Program-made: the position numbers and the translations under genes
Assembly: GCF_029869215.1 (NCBI RefSeq)
Contig: NZ_JARWPM010000359.1
Span: 1-64,000 of the forward strand
Reading direction: 5' to 3'
DNA length: 64,000 nucleotides
Origin: Nocardia carnea
GTDB taxonomy: Bacteria > Actinomycetota > Actinomycetes > Mycobacteriales > Mycobacteriaceae
Notes under the pieces: model-generated
Told to the model about the DNA's origin: nothing
The model's input: only the letters and a program-made list of their open reading frames with translations
Databases searched by the model: none
Part shown: one piece after another, positions 17,870-26,840 of the stretch
Position numbering within the stretch: position 1 is the stretch's first letter
How the letters are laid out: the number at the start of each line of letters is the position of its first letter

Positions 17870-19123
17870 TCATCGGGAGACCTCTCCGGTGAGCGATACC
17901 GGGCGGGTGGCCTCACGGAACACCCAGCGCAAGCCGACGAAACGCATGAGAGTCGCGATCAGGTTCGCCACCACCAGGACGAACAGTTCCAGCTGAACCG
18001 GCGCGCCGGGCGCCCAATGATGAAGTGCGAACAGCGATCCGCTGGTCACCAGCAGGCCGAAGCCGAAGATCAGCAGACCCTGGAAATGATGCGCGGCCAT
18101 CCCGGCCTGCCCGCGCACCCCGAAGGTGAACGCGCGGTTGGCGGCGGTATTGCCGACCGCGGTGATCAGCAGGGCCGCGAAATTCGCCACCTGCGCTCCG
18201 GTCATCGGCTGCAACAGCACATAGAGCAGCGCGTACGCGAGGGTGGAACCGACACCGACCAGCGCGAACCGGATCAACTGCCCGACCATGCCCAGCGGGA
18301 CCCCCGGCACCAGTGGTTCGCGGCCCACGGCGCTGCGAAGTTCGGCCAGCGGCAGCGATCCGGTGGTGAGCGCGCGGCCCAGCCGCCAGATGCCCTGTAG
18401 ATCCTTACGAGCGGTGTCGACGATATCGACCCGGCTGTCGGGGTCGTCGATCCAGTCCACCGGAACCTCGTGAATGCGCAGGCCCGCGCGTTCGGCAATC
18501 ACCAGCAGTTCGGTATCGAAGAACCATTCACCGTCCTGCACCAGCGGCAGCAGTTTGCGCGCGACCTCGGTGCGGATGGCTTTGAAACCGCACTGGGCAT
18601 CGGAGAACCGCGCCCGCAGCGACGCCTTCAGCAGCAGGTTGTAGCAGCGGGAGATGAATTCGCGTTTCGGACCGCGTACCACCCGCGACCCCGCTCCCAG
18701 CCGGGTGCCGATGGCGAGATCGGAATGACCCGACACCAGCGGAGCGACCAACGGGAGCAGGGCATTGAGATCGGTCGACAGATCGACATCCATATACGCC
18801 ACGACCTGCGCGTCCGACTCCTGCCACACCGTGCGCAGCGCCCGGCCGCGCCCCTTCGCGTCGAGATGGACCACCCGCACCTCGCCGAGTTCGGCGGCGA
18901 GCAGTTCGGCCACCGCCAGCGTGGCATCGGTGCTGGCGTTATCGGCGATGGTGATCCGGGCGGGGAACGGGAATCCGCTGCCCAGGTATTCGTGCAGCCG
19001 GCGCACGCAGACGCCGAGGTCTTTTTCTTCGTTGTATACGGGGACGACCACATCCAGCACGGGGGGCGACGATGGGCCGTCGACTAGGTCCGCCGGTCCG
19101 GCGACGGTCACGGTCTCGGTCAT
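17870..19123 (-). CDS. GT2 polyprenyl-phosphate sugar synthase fused to GtrA
   Basis: Bifunctional 417-aa protein. Residues 20-250 form a GT2 glycosyltransferase of the DPM1/Ppm type, with VVPVYNEE, DNASTDAT, a Y-M-D-V-D-L-S metal motif (D114 region) and a QCGFKA segment. It makes a polyprenyl-phosphate sugar on the inner face of the membrane. Residues 280-410 are a four-helix GtrA-like domain thought to help flip the lipid carrier (the segment around ANFAALLITAVGNTAANRAF is diagnostic). It is first in an operon with the YkcB-like transferase, which would use the carrier outside. This pairing is common in actinobacteria. Confidence 0.9.
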   Translation of the reverse strand: MTETVTVAGPADLVDGPSSPPVLDVVVPVYNEEKDLGVCVRRLHEYLGSGFPFPARITIADNASTDATLAVAELLAAELGEVRVVHLDAKGRGRALRTVWQESDAQVVAYMDVDLSTDLNALLPLVAPLVSGHSDLAIGTRLGAGSRVVRGPKREFISRCYNLLLKASLRARFSDAQCGFKAIRTEVARKLLPLVQDGEWFFDTELLVIAERAGLRIHEVPVDWIDDPDSRVDIVDTARKDLQGIWRLGRALTTGSLPLAELRSAVGREPLVPGVPLGMVGQLIRFALVGVGSTLAYALLYVLLQPMTGAQVANFAALLITAVGNTAANRAFTFGVRGQAGMAAHHFQGLLIFGFGLLVTSGSLFALHHWAPGAPVQLELFVLVVANLIATLMRFVGLRWVFREATRPVSLTGEVSR

Positions 19124-19204
19124 ACCGACCAGAGTCGGCCGCCGGGCTGGGGCCGGGCTCCAGCCGACCTGGGAGGTTGCTGTGTGGTCGGTGCGTCGGC
19201 GAGC

Positions 19205-20323
19205 TCACCCGGCGATGTCGGCGTACACGGCGCGGACGAGGTCCGCGAACGGGTGCCGCGGGTGCGGACGCTCGTCGAAGAACTCGTTGTGACAGATCAT
19301 GACGGCGAGTTCTGCGTCCAAATCGGCAAACCCGAGGGCTCCTCCGGCGCCGGGGTGCCAGAGGACACGATTGCCTCGAAATCCCAAGACCTCGTCGCAT
19401 GCGGGTAGCGCTGAGCCGACCATCAGTCCGCCTGTTCCGATAACGGCTCGTGAGCCGACGATCGTACCGGCCGGGTGGGCGCACGCGCGAGGTGCCAGGA
19501 AGGCATCGATGCGATCGGCGGCCAGCAGGCGCTCGCCGCCGAGTGCGCCGCCCTGGGCGTACAGCGCCCAGAGGCGCGCGGCTCCTCGTGCGGTGACCCA
19601 CGCCCCGCTCGGGTCGATCCGATCCCGGTACTCGGGTGTATTGATCTCGTGGTCGGGGGTGACGAGGAACTCCGCCGGATCCCCGCCGAGGATCTCGCCC
19701 TGTACCACCGCGACATCGGTCTGCGCAGACTCCGGTAGCCGGTGCCAGATCTCGGTGATTCCCAAGGGTGAATGGACCTCCTCGCGTACGAGGTCCTCGA
19801 AGGACCGGCCCGCCGGGTCGACCCGCCGAGCGATCTCGCCGACGACATATCCCCAGGTACGCGCGTGATACGCGTTCCGGTGGGCGGGATCGTCACTCGG
19901 GGCTGAACGCGCGAGCCGTTCGATCATCCACTCCCAGTCGCCGAGCAGTTCCGGGGTCGCATCGCCGGGCAAGTCGGGGAGGCCGACGCGGTGGGTGAGC
20001 GCATCGCGCACCGTCGACGACTCTTTGCCCTGGGCGCCGAATTCCGGCCAGATGGATGCCACGGGCTGGTCGTAGTCGAGCAGTCCCCGTTCCACCTGCA
20101 CGTGCAGGGCAGTCGCCGTGGACACCTTCCCCGCGGAGGCTACCCAGAAGATCGTGCCGGAGCCGACTTCGGGCCCGTCCTGTGCCGCTTTCCCGGCGCA
20201 GATATCGACGACCAGCTCACCCCGGTGGTACGCCGCGACCTGTAAGCCCACCTCACCGCGCGAGAGTGCCTGGTCGATCGCATTCGCTACTGCGCTTCCC
20301 ATTGTCGAAACCATCCCGTTCAT
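19205..20323 (-). CDS. Serine hydrolase, beta-lactamase/EstB type
   Basis: Penicillin-recognising hydrolase fold, 372 aa from ATG 20323 (an ATG at 20299 or codon 4 GTG is also possible). The catalytic S63-A-G-K66 (S-x-x-K) motif is clear, and a Tyr in YHARTWGYVVG (about 168) matches the class C/EstB Y-x-N position. No signal peptide is seen, so a cytoplasmic esterase is likelier than a secreted beta-lactamase. It is divergent from the FAD monooxygenase across a 286-bp gap with several palindromes resembling the IclR sites, so it may be part of that regulon. Confidence 0.85.
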   Translation of the reverse strand: MNGMVSTMGSAVANAIDQALSRGEVGLQVAAYHRGELVVDICAGKAAQDGPEVGSGTIFWVASAGKVSTATALHVQVERGLLDYDQPVASIWPEFGAQGKESSTVRDALTHRVGLPDLPGDATPELLGDWEWMIERLARSAPSDDPAHRNAYHARTWGYVVGEIARRVDPAGRSFEDLVREEVHSPLGITEIWHRLPESAQTDVAVVQGEILGGDPAEFLVTPDHEINTPEYRDRIDPSGAWVTARGAARLWALYAQGGALGGERLLAADRIDAFLAPRACAHPAGTIVGSRAVIGTGGLMVGSALPACDEVLGFRGNRVLWHPGAGGALGFADLDAELAVMICHNEFFDERPHPRHPFADLVRAVYADIAG

Positions 20324-20419
20324 GTGTCGGCCGGTGGATTGTGGAGCGGGACGGACAAGCCGATATGCGTGGAGAAGCGACAATCGGTTATCTGTTCACC
20401 AGAACTCGATCTGTAAGAT

Positions 20420-20522
20420 AGAACACATTCTCGCGGCCCCGCAAGGGTCTCCGTGGGGAAGGGTCCCGTGATGGGCGGTATACGCAGGGATTCTTGACAG
20501 AACATATTCTGCTCAACAGAAT
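20420..20522. promoter_or_regulatory. IclR-type operators and monooxygenase promoter
   Basis: ATTCTGCTCAACAGAAT (20506-20522) is a palindrome, ATTCTG-N5-CAGAAT. It overlaps CAGAACATATTCTG (20498-20511), so three CAGAA/TTCTG half sites alternate. A TTGACA -35 box (20494-20499), a 17-bp spacer and CAGAAT (20517-20522) as -10 make the palindrome cover the promoter. A weaker AGAACACATTCT (20420-20431) may serve the divergent hydrolase. The same motif recurs at 23022 and 23084. Confidence 0.72.
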
Positions 20523-20609
20523 GGCTGCTGATCAGCACTCGACCGCTGTCGCGGTACAAGTCGCGCGCGGCCCACGGGCCGATGACAGCAAGGCGAAAGG
20601 CCGCAGCAT

Positions 20610-22160
20610 ATGACTCCTTCCGGAGACCCCCACCCCACCTCGGCCGATCCGCTGGACGCGGACGTCCTGATCGTGGGGTACGGCCCCGTCGGTCAGAGCC
20701 TGGCCGCCCTGCTCGGTAGGGCGGGGCACCACGTCATCGTGTGCGAACGGCGTTCCGGCCGTTACGAGACGCCGCGGGCCGGGCATTTCGACCACGAGAT
20801 AATGCGAATCTTCCAGGCGATGGGCACCGCCGACGCGGTCGGCCGTATTGCTGATCCGGCGCGCCTGTACGAGTTTCTCGATCCCGGCGGGGAAGTGCTC
20901 GCCCGGCTCCCGCGAGACTGGGACGCTCCGTCCGGATGGGAGGCGTCGTATCACTTCTACCAACCCGAACTCGAGGAAGTCATCGACGCCGCGGTCCAGG
21001 AGATTCCCACGGTGGACCTCCGCTTCGGCAACGCGGTCGTCGACCTCCGGCAGTACGACGACCACGTCGCGGTGACCATGGCGAACGGGACTGTCGTCAC
21101 CGCTCGCTACGCCGTCGGCGCGGACGGTGCGAACAGCGTGGTACGGGACTTGTGTGATATCGGCACCGAGGACTTGGGCTTCCGTGGGGACTGGCTGGTG
21201 GCCGATATCCGCCCGAAGCCCGGCGCACCCGCCCTCGATATCCCGCACACCGGACAGGTCTTGAATCCCGAGCGGCCGAATCATATGGGCCGGGTGGCCC
21301 AGCGATACTTTCGCTGGGAATTCATGCTCGTGGACGGCGATGATCCCGCCGAGATGGCGACTCCGGACAATGTGTGGAAGCTGCTGCGGCCGTGGCTCGG
21401 GCCGGATGAAGGCGAGCTCATCCGGCAGACCGTCTATCAGTTCAGATCCATTGTGGCGGAGACCTTCCGCGCCGGATCGGTGCTGCTGGCGGGCGATGCC
21501 GCGCATGTCATGCCGCCGTTCCTGGGGCAGGGGATGAGTTCCGGTATCCGCGACGCCGCGACGCTCGCCTGGATTCTCGACCTGGTCCTGAGCGGGGCCG
21601 CGGACCCGCGGCTGCTGGATCTGTACACCGCCTCGCGCAGGCCACAGGTCCTGGCATATATCGAGGAGTCGATCCGGATCGGGACCGTCGTCTGCGAGAC
21701 CGATCCGGTACGCGCGGCGCAACGCCGCGAGACCCTGCGCTCCGCGACCGCACTGCCACCGCCGTTCCAGCCGCCGGTCGGGGCAGGTTTTCGCGCCGGT
21801 GACCCGCTGGCCGGATACCTGGGGGTCCAGCCTCTGCTGCGCGCGGCGGATGGCCGGACTCGCCGCTGCGACGACATCCTCGGCAACGGGTTCACCCTCT
21901 TCAGTCTTGCCGAACTCGACGCCGCCGCGGCCGCGGCGGTCACCGAACTCGAGCGCTCGATCGGCCTGCGGTCGCTGGTCGTGAATGCCGCCCACGGGCT
22001 CGATGTGGACGGCGAGATGTTCAGCCGGTGGATGAAGGAAGCCGGCGTGATCGCGGTATTGGTTCGCCCGGACTTCTACGTCCTCGGTTCGGCGTCCGAG
22101 CCCGGCGAAGTATCGGGACTGCTCGCCTCACTCGGACCGGCGTTGTCACTGACTCGGTGA
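20610..22160 (+). CDS. FAD-dependent aromatic hydroxylase (MhpA-like)
   Basis: Class A flavin monooxygenase of 516 aa that would hydroxylate an aromatic ring with NAD(P)H and O2. FAD motifs are visible: GYGPVGQSLAALLGRAG (about 27-43), the DG motif GADGANSVVRD (about 170-180) and the GD motif LAGDAAHVMPPFLGQGMSSG (about 292-311). The C-terminal 120 residues match the thioredoxin-like tail of MhpA/PHBH-type enzymes. An AAAGG ribosome site supports the ATG. It is controlled by an operator-bearing promoter and probably performs the first step of the pathway completed by the genes at 23.1-25.8 kb. Confidence 0.87.
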   Translation: MTPSGDPHPTSADPLDADVLIVGYGPVGQSLAALLGRAGHHVIVCERRSGRYETPRAGHFDHEIMRIFQAMGTADAVGRIADPARLYEFLDPGGEVLARLPRDWDAPSGWEASYHFYQPELEEVIDAAVQEIPTVDLRFGNAVVDLRQYDDHVAVTMANGTVVTARYAVGADGANSVVRDLCDIGTEDLGFRGDWLVADIRPKPGAPALDIPHTGQVLNPERPNHMGRVAQRYFRWEFMLVDGDDPAEMATPDNVWKLLRPWLGPDEGELIRQTVYQFRSIVAETFRAGSVLLAGDAAHVMPPFLGQGMSSGIRDAATLAWILDLVLSGAADPRLLDLYTASRRPQVLAYIEESIRIGTVVCETDPVRAAQRRETLRSATALPPPFQPPVGAGFRAGDPLAGYLGVQPLLRAADGRTRRCDDILGNGFTLFSLAELDAAAAAAVTELERSIGLRSLVVNAAHGLDVDGEMFSRWMKEAGVIAVLVRPDFYVLGSASEPGEVSGLLASLGPALSLTR

Positions 22161-22183
22161 CGCTCCGGGGCGCGGTAGCCGGC

Positions 22184-22942
22184 TCATAGTGCCGCGCTGA
22201 GGCGGTCGGTCGCCTCGCGCAACGCGGGAGCGTGACCTGCCAGCTTGTCCTCGGTCAGCCGGAACGACGGCCCGGAGATGCTGATGGCGGCGCGAACATT
22301 GCCTGCCGCATCGCGGACAGGGACGGCGATGGCATGCAGGCCCAGCTCGCTCTCGCCGAGATTCACCGCGTAGCCCTGCCTGTCGACGGTCTCGAGTGCT
22401 TCCTCGAGCTTGCGCCGGCTGGTCACCGCTGCGGCGGTGCCGCCCTGTATACGGCTCCCCGGGTATCGTTCCCGCAGTTCTTCGCGGGACAACGCCGCCA
22501 GCAGCACCTTGCCCGCCGCCGACGCGTGCGCGGGCGCCCGATCCCCGGTCCGTTCCGCGGCGCGGATCGCGAATCGCCCCTCGACACCGTCCAGGAAAAC
22601 GATCGTCGTGCCGTCGAGCACGATCAGGTGCGCGGTCTCACCGATATCGTGGCAGAGCCGCTCGAGTGTCGGGCGCACCTCGGCCCGCAGGTCGTTCGCG
22701 CCGATGACCGCGATGCCGAGCTGCACCAGCTGCGGGCCCGCGGCATAACCGCGCGTCGTGGGGTCCTGACGCAGCAGTCCTTGGGACTGCAGGGTGGTCA
22801 GCATGCGGTGGGCGCTGGACCGGGCGATGCCCAGCTCGGCGGCGACCTCGGCTACCCGGAGAACGCGTTGGCCCCGCAGCATCAGCAGGACGCGGGCAGC
22901 GTTCTCCACCGACTCGATCGGATAGCTTGCCAGCGCCGCCAT
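22184..22942 (-). CDS. IclR-family regulator
   Basis: IclR-type regulator of 252 aa. The N-terminal winged helix (about 8-65; VAEVAAELGIARSSAHRMLTTL) is followed by the IclR effector domain (about 75-250) with GDRAPAHASAAGKVLLA and the signature GESELGLHAIAVPV. Such proteins sense aromatic acids and related metabolites. It lies between the two arms of the proposed pathway and diverges from the VOC operon. Palindromes at 20506, 23022 and 23084 share the ATTCTG/CAGAAT half sites. It is therefore the likely regulator of all of them and of itself. Confidence 0.92.
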   Translation of the reverse strand: MAALASYPIESVENAARVLLMLRGQRVLRVAEVAAELGIARSSAHRMLTTLQSQGLLRQDPTTRGYAAGPQLVQLGIAVIGANDLRAEVRPTLERLCHDIGETAHLIVLDGTTIVFLDGVEGRFAIRAAERTGDRAPAHASAAGKVLLAALSREELRERYPGSRIQGGTAAAVTSRRKLEEALETVDRQGYAVNLGESELGLHAIAVPVRDAAGNVRAAISISGPSFRLTEDKLAGHAPALREATDRLSAAL

Positions 22943-23021
22943 CGGTGCCCTCCACGGATGATGAGACGAACGAAGACCACGCCGGGTGGCGGTCGCACCC
23001 TATCACGGTCCCGGCGAAATC

Positions 23022-23100
23022 ATTCTGTTGTGCAGAACCGTGTATGCGAACGCCCGAAATCAATGTTCTATTGACAAGAATTATGTCTGCTGAGCAGAAT
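23022..23100. promoter_or_regulatory. Two further IclR-type operators and promoter
   Basis: ATTCTGTTGTGCAGAAC (23022-23038) and TGTCTGCTGAGCAGAAT (23084-23100) share the ATTCTG-N5-CAGAAT plan of the site at 20506. TTGACA at 23071-23076 with CAGAAT at 23095-23100 is a promoter of the same design as at 20494, with an 18-bp spacer. The first site lies on the iclR side, 80 bases from its start, and the second lies over the promoter of the VOC operon. Confidence 0.72.
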
Positions 23101-23149
23101 GACTGCGAGTCGATCCTCGACCCGCTCATCGCTGAAAAGGACATGTTCC

Positions 23150-23740
23150 ATGTGCGCGCACACCGACATCCCCCGACGGAAGGTCGCAGAGCTCGGTCAC
23201 GTCGGCATCCGCTGCCTCGACGTGGACAGGCAACTCGCCTTCTACACGGAGGTGCTCGGGCTGGTCGTCACCGATCACGACCCCGCCCTCGGTAACTATT
23301 TCCTCTCCGCGCGCCCCGACGACGAGCACCATGAGCTGCTGCTCGCGAAGGGGCGCGACGTGCCCCTCGACGGTCGCTTGATCCAGCAGATCTCGTTCCG
23401 CTGCGAGACGTTCGACGATCTCCTCGGGCTGTACCGCCAGCTACGGGAGCACCGGACCGAGTTCGACATGATCGTGTCCCACGGCAACGCCGTCGGTGTG
23501 TATTTCTTCGACCCCGAAGGCAACCGGGCCGAGGTGTATTGGCGGACCGGCCTGGTGGCGCGCCAGCCGTTCGTCGAAACCATCGATATCGAAACCCCGG
23601 CAGATGAGCTCATGGCGGCCATCCGCGCCTCGGTGGACAAGTACGGAAGCGTCGGGTTCACCGAAGAAAGCTACGAGCGGTGGACCCGCAACCAAGCAGG
23701 ACCGAAAGACGCTGTTGTGAACGGAAAGGTCGCGAAATGA
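23150..23740 (+). CDS. VOC-family (glyoxalase/extradiol dioxygenase fold) protein
   Basis: Vicinal oxygen chelate protein, 196 aa from ATG 23150; an earlier in-frame ATG runs through the operator. The metal ligands of the fold are H22 (LGHVGIRC), a His in EHHELLL (about 63-64) and a Glu in NRAEVYW (about 130). One VOC repeat pair is present, which is short for a classic two-domain extradiol dioxygenase (about 300 aa), so it could be a small ring-cleaving dioxygenase, an isomerase or a lyase. The stop overlaps the next start (ATGA). Its place next to a flavin hydroxylase and a C-C hydrolase favours ring cleavage. Confidence 0.8.
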   Translation: MCAHTDIPRRKVAELGHVGIRCLDVDRQLAFYTEVLGLVVTDHDPALGNYFLSARPDDEHHELLLAKGRDVPLDGRLIQQISFRCETFDDLLGLYRQLREHRTEFDMIVSHGNAVGVYFFDPEGNRAEVYWRTGLVARQPFVETIDIETPADELMAAIRASVDKYGSVGFTEESYERWTRNQAGPKDAVVNGKVAK

Positions 23741-24666
23741 AGTTCGTTCGATTCACCCGCACCGGCGGTGCGGTCCAGGTAGGAGTCGTCGTCGGAACCG
23801 GCTTCCGCGTCCTGCACGGCTACACCGACCTCCTCCCGCTGATCGAGTCCGGCGAGGCAGCACTGCTGGCCGCCGGACGCGAGGCGGCGGCTTCCGGCGA
23901 GGAAGTGGATCCCATGGACGTGGCGATCCTTTCGCCACTGGCGACGCCGCCCACCTTTCGGGACTTCTACGCCTTCGAACAACACGTCCGGGCCGGTCGG
24001 GCCTGGCGTGGGCTCGAGATGGACCCCGCGTGGTACGAGATCCCCGTCTTCTACTTCTCCAACCCGTATGCGTTCCGCGGCGCCGGTGAAATCCCCATGA
24101 CCCCGGGAGCCACCAAGTTCGACTTCGAACTCGAGGTGGCGGCGGTTGTCGGCAAGGCGGGCGCCAACCTGACCGTCGAGGAAGCGGCCGATCACATCAT
24201 CGGCTACTGCATCCTCAACGATTGGAGCGGTCGCGACGTGCAGCACCGCGAGATGACGCTGTCCATGGGCCCGGTCAAGGGTAAGGACACGGCGACCGGC
24301 CTCGGGCCCTATCTGGTGACCGCCGACGAACTCGCTCCGTTCGCCGCGGGCAACGGCTTCGACAGGGCCATGACACTGACGGTCAACGGCCGACGCTACA
24401 CCGAGGCGAACTGGGCCGATGTGCACTGGTCGTTCCCGCAGATGATCTCGTATGCCTCGCGCGGCACCGAGGTCCGGCCGGGAGATGTCATCGGATCGGG
24501 CACGTGCGGTACGGGCTGCATCCTCGAGCTGTCCCGTACGCGCAACGAAGAGGACTACCCGTGGCTGAAGGAGGGCGACGAGGTCGTCGCCACCATCGAA
24601 GGGCTCGGGAGTCTGCGCAATACGATCGTCGCCGCCGATCCCGTCCACCCGCTCGACCGCAGCTGA
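23737..24666 (+). CDS. Fumarylacetoacetate hydrolase-family protein
   Basis: FAH-family hydrolase or hydratase, 309 aa, coupled to the VOC gene by an ATGA overlap. The N-terminal 80 residues form the variable FAH cap. The core (about 85-305) carries the metal-binding segments typical of the fold: an acidic E-L/V-E pair in KFDFELEVAAVVG (about 128-140), the NDWSGRDVQ loop (about 165-173) and K-G-K-D near 190. The family includes 2-hydroxyhepta-2,4-diene-1,7-dioate isomerases, acylpyruvases and hydratases that work after meta ring cleavage. The exact reaction is open, but the context is that of a late step in ring breakdown. Confidence 0.85.
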   Translation: MKFVRFTRTGGAVQVGVVVGTGFRVLHGYTDLLPLIESGEAALLAAGREAAASGEEVDPMDVAILSPLATPPTFRDFYAFEQHVRAGRAWRGLEMDPAWYEIPVFYFSNPYAFRGAGEIPMTPGATKFDFELEVAAVVGKAGANLTVEEAADHIIGYCILNDWSGRDVQHREMTLSMGPVKGKDTATGLGPYLVTADELAPFAAGNGFDRAMTLTVNGRRYTEANWADVHWSFPQMISYASRGTEVRPGDVIGSGTCGTGCILELSRTRNEEDYPWLKEGDEVVATIEGLGSLRNTIVAADPVHPLDRS

Positions 24667-24697
24667 TGCCGGTCCGGCCCTCGCCCAACGGAGCCTC

Positions 24698-25795
24698 ATG
24701 AGCGAACTCACCGGAAAATCCCGGGGACCGGCAGCAGACGCTGTCAAGGCACGGGCCGCGCTTCTGCGCTCCATGACGCCGACCCGAATGCTGGATTACG
24801 GCATGGATCATTGGGATGCGACCCAACTTGCCGGTGCCCCGGCCACCCAAGCCTGGGATGACACCGCAGCCGCACTCGCCGAAGCTCAGCTCGCCCGCGC
24901 CACGGCCGCTGCGGGACACGGCAATATCGAGACGGCGGTCAACTGCTACCGGTGGGCGGCGGCAGCGCTGGTCGCCGCCCAGATGGCCCACAACTACGAC
25001 AATGCCGCCAAGCGCACGCTGTACGGCCGGCTGTCGCGGGCCTACCAGGACGCGGCCCGTCTCGATACCGAACTGTGCATCGAACGGCTGGCGATTCCCC
25101 ACCGGTCGAGCCACTGCAACGCGTGGTTCGTCCGTCCTCGCACGGATCGCCCGGCCCCGACGGTCATCATCGTGGGAGGACAGAGCGGATGGGGGCCTGC
25201 CTACCATCGGCAGGCCACAGCCCTCGCCCGGCGCGGGCTGTCCGCAGTCCTGCTCGAGGCTCCCGGCCAGGGCGAAACACGGATGTTCCACGGTCTGTAC
25301 CTCGACGCGCACGCGCACGAGGCGTTCAGCGCGACGCTCGACGCCGTACACGAGCGCACGGGTTTCGGCGGCCCGGCCGGGGTATGGGGTAACAGCTTCG
25401 GCGGACTGATCGCCGCGCGCGCCGCCCTGCACGACAACCGCTTCGGCGCCTGCTGTGTCAACGGTGCACCCTCGCGACCGGAACCGGCACCGTTCCGGAC
25501 AGCCGGCGAGCAGTCGCAAGCCCTGCTCGGGGTCGGCAGTGACGAGGAGGTCGCGGCCATCTTCCGGACACTCTGGATCGACCCGGCGGTCGACCGCACC
25601 GCGGCGGCCGTGCTCGTGCTACACGGCGAGGCCGATCCGCTGATCACATTGGATCAGCAGCGCGCCTTCCTCGACCTGTCGGCCGACTCGTCGCTGCGCG
25701 TATGGGAGGACGGCGAGCACACCATCTACAACCATTCCGCCGAGCGCACGGATTTCGTGGCCGACTGGTTCCGCCATCAGCTCAACCGCGGCTGA
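24698..25795 (+). CDS. C-C bond hydrolase of the 2,6-DHPON hydrolase/FrsA type
   Basis: Alpha/beta-hydrolase of 365 aa with a large N-terminal helical cap (about 1-130) followed by the core, as in 2,6-dihydroxypseudooxynicotine hydrolase and FrsA-like proteins. The nucleophile elbow is GNSFGG (Ser at about 231), Asp is in HGEADPL (about 310) and His in EDGEHTIYNH (about 341-346). Such enzymes cleave a C-C bond next to a ketone in ring-derived compounds. It is third in the operon, with 31 bases before its ATG. The pathway substrate is unknown; nicotine-like and hydroxyphenyl ketones are possible types. Confidence 0.82.
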   Translation: MSELTGKSRGPAADAVKARAALLRSMTPTRMLDYGMDHWDATQLAGAPATQAWDDTAAALAEAQLARATAAAGHGNIETAVNCYRWAAAALVAAQMAHNYDNAAKRTLYGRLSRAYQDAARLDTELCIERLAIPHRSSHCNAWFVRPRTDRPAPTVIIVGGQSGWGPAYHRQATALARRGLSAVLLEAPGQGETRMFHGLYLDAHAHEAFSATLDAVHERTGFGGPAGVWGNSFGGLIAARAALHDNRFGACCVNGAPSRPEPAPFRTAGEQSQALLGVGSDEEVAAIFRTLWIDPAVDRTAAAVLVLHGEADPLITLDQQRAFLDLSADSSLRVWEDGEHTIYNHSAERTDFVADWFRHQLNRG

Positions 25796-25831
25796 TTCGC
25801 GGTCCGGCCCGCACCTGTGAAGTTGTGCGGT

Positions 25832-25845
25832 GCCGATGCATCGGC
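25832..25845. repeat. 14-bp perfect palindrome
   Basis: GCCGATGCATCGGC lies in the 154-base gap between two converging genes (25795 plus, 25950 minus). It has no loop and no T-run, so it is a poor terminator, and it matches no operator recognised here. It may be chance. Confidence 0.35.
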
Positions 25846-25949
25846 GGGGCGGCCACGGACCAGATGAGAGCCTCGTTGTTCTCGCCACGTCGTTGTGGTG
25901 CTGGTTCCGTAACGCCCTCAGTATGCGCGCGGGTACCGACAAGTTCCGG

Positions 25950-26789
25950 TCAGTGCAGGCGCCACAGCGGAGACACCGGACCGTGCCCTTTGCCCAGGTC
26001 GTAGGCGGCATCGAGGCAGCGGCGGGTCCATTCCTTGGCGAATTCGAAAGCGTCGGGCACCGAGTAGCCGTTGGCCAGCGCGCACGCCAGCGCGGCGGCC
26101 AGGGTGTCACCGCCGCCGTGGTCGTTACCGGTGTCGATCCGGGCCGCCCGGAATTCCAGGAAGCGTTCGCCGTCGAACAGCAGATCCGTGCTCTCGGCGG
26201 AGGTGCGCAGATGCCCGCCTTTCACCACGACCCATTGCGGGCCGAGCGCGTGCAACGCCTCCGCCGCCGTCCGCGCGGATGCACTATCGGTGACCCGCAC
26301 CCCGGTCAGCAACCGGATCTCGTCGAGGTTCGGCGTAACAATCGTGGCCAGCGGGAACAGGGTGTAGCGCACCGCGTCGAGGGCTTCGGTGTGCAGCAGC
26401 GGGTCGCCGTGCATGGACGCCGCGACCGGGTCCACCACCAGCGGGACCTCGCCGTCGCGCCCGATCCCGACCTCCCGGCACACGCCGGCGACGGCCTCGA
26501 TGATGGAGCTGGAGGCGAGCATCCCGGTCTTGGCGGCGCCCACTCCGATATCGTCGACCACCGATCGCACCTGATCGGCGACGATCTGCGGCGGGATCTC
26601 GTGGAACCCGCTCACCCCCACGGTGTTCTGGACGGTCACCGCGGCCACCGCTACCAGTGCGTGCACACCGCACAACGCCATGGTGCGGGTATCGGCCTGG
26701 ATCCCGGCGCCGCCACCCGAATCGGTCCCGGCGATGGTGAGCACCCGCACCGGGGTCTGCCCCGGAGGAGTCAACGGCAACAACTTCAC
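25950..26789 (-). CDS. thiD: Hydroxymethylpyrimidine/phosphomethylpyrimidine kinase
   Basis: Ribokinase-like kinase of thiamine synthesis, 279 aa. It phosphorylates hydroxymethylpyrimidine and then its monophosphate to the diphosphate. The start region has AGTDSGGGAGIQAD (about 20-33), TPN near 152 and the anion-hole region DHGGGDTLAAA (about 232-242). The last segment has Asp where many ThiD proteins have Cys (GTGC); actinobacterial members often show this. In M. tuberculosis thiD is next to thiC; here the two are about 19 kb apart. No TPP riboswitch was seen before it. Confidence 0.92.
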   Translation of the reverse strand: MKLLPLTPPGQTPVRVLTIAGTDSGGGAGIQADTRTMALCGVHALVAVAAVTVQNTVGVSGFHEIPPQIVADQVRSVVDDIGVGAAKTGMLASSSIIEAVAGVCREVGIGRDGEVPLVVDPVAASMHGDPLLHTEALDAVRYTLFPLATIVTPNLDEIRLLTGVRVTDSASARTAAEALHALGPQWVVVKGGHLRTSAESTDLLFDGERFLEFRAARIDTGNDHGGGDTLAAALACALANGYSVPDAFEFAKEWTRRCLDAAYDLGKGHGPVSPLWRLH

Positions 26790-26840
26790 GCCGTAACCCT
26801 ACGTTGGCCCGGTCGTCGCCCGGCCCGGTATCCGGGATGG

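Noticed and set aside
19205-20323. True secreted beta-lactamase
   Set aside because: The S-x-x-K fold is present but there is no export signal; an esterase is likelier.
25832-25845. Palindrome as terminator or regulator site
   Set aside because: No loop or T-run, and no matching copies near any promoter.
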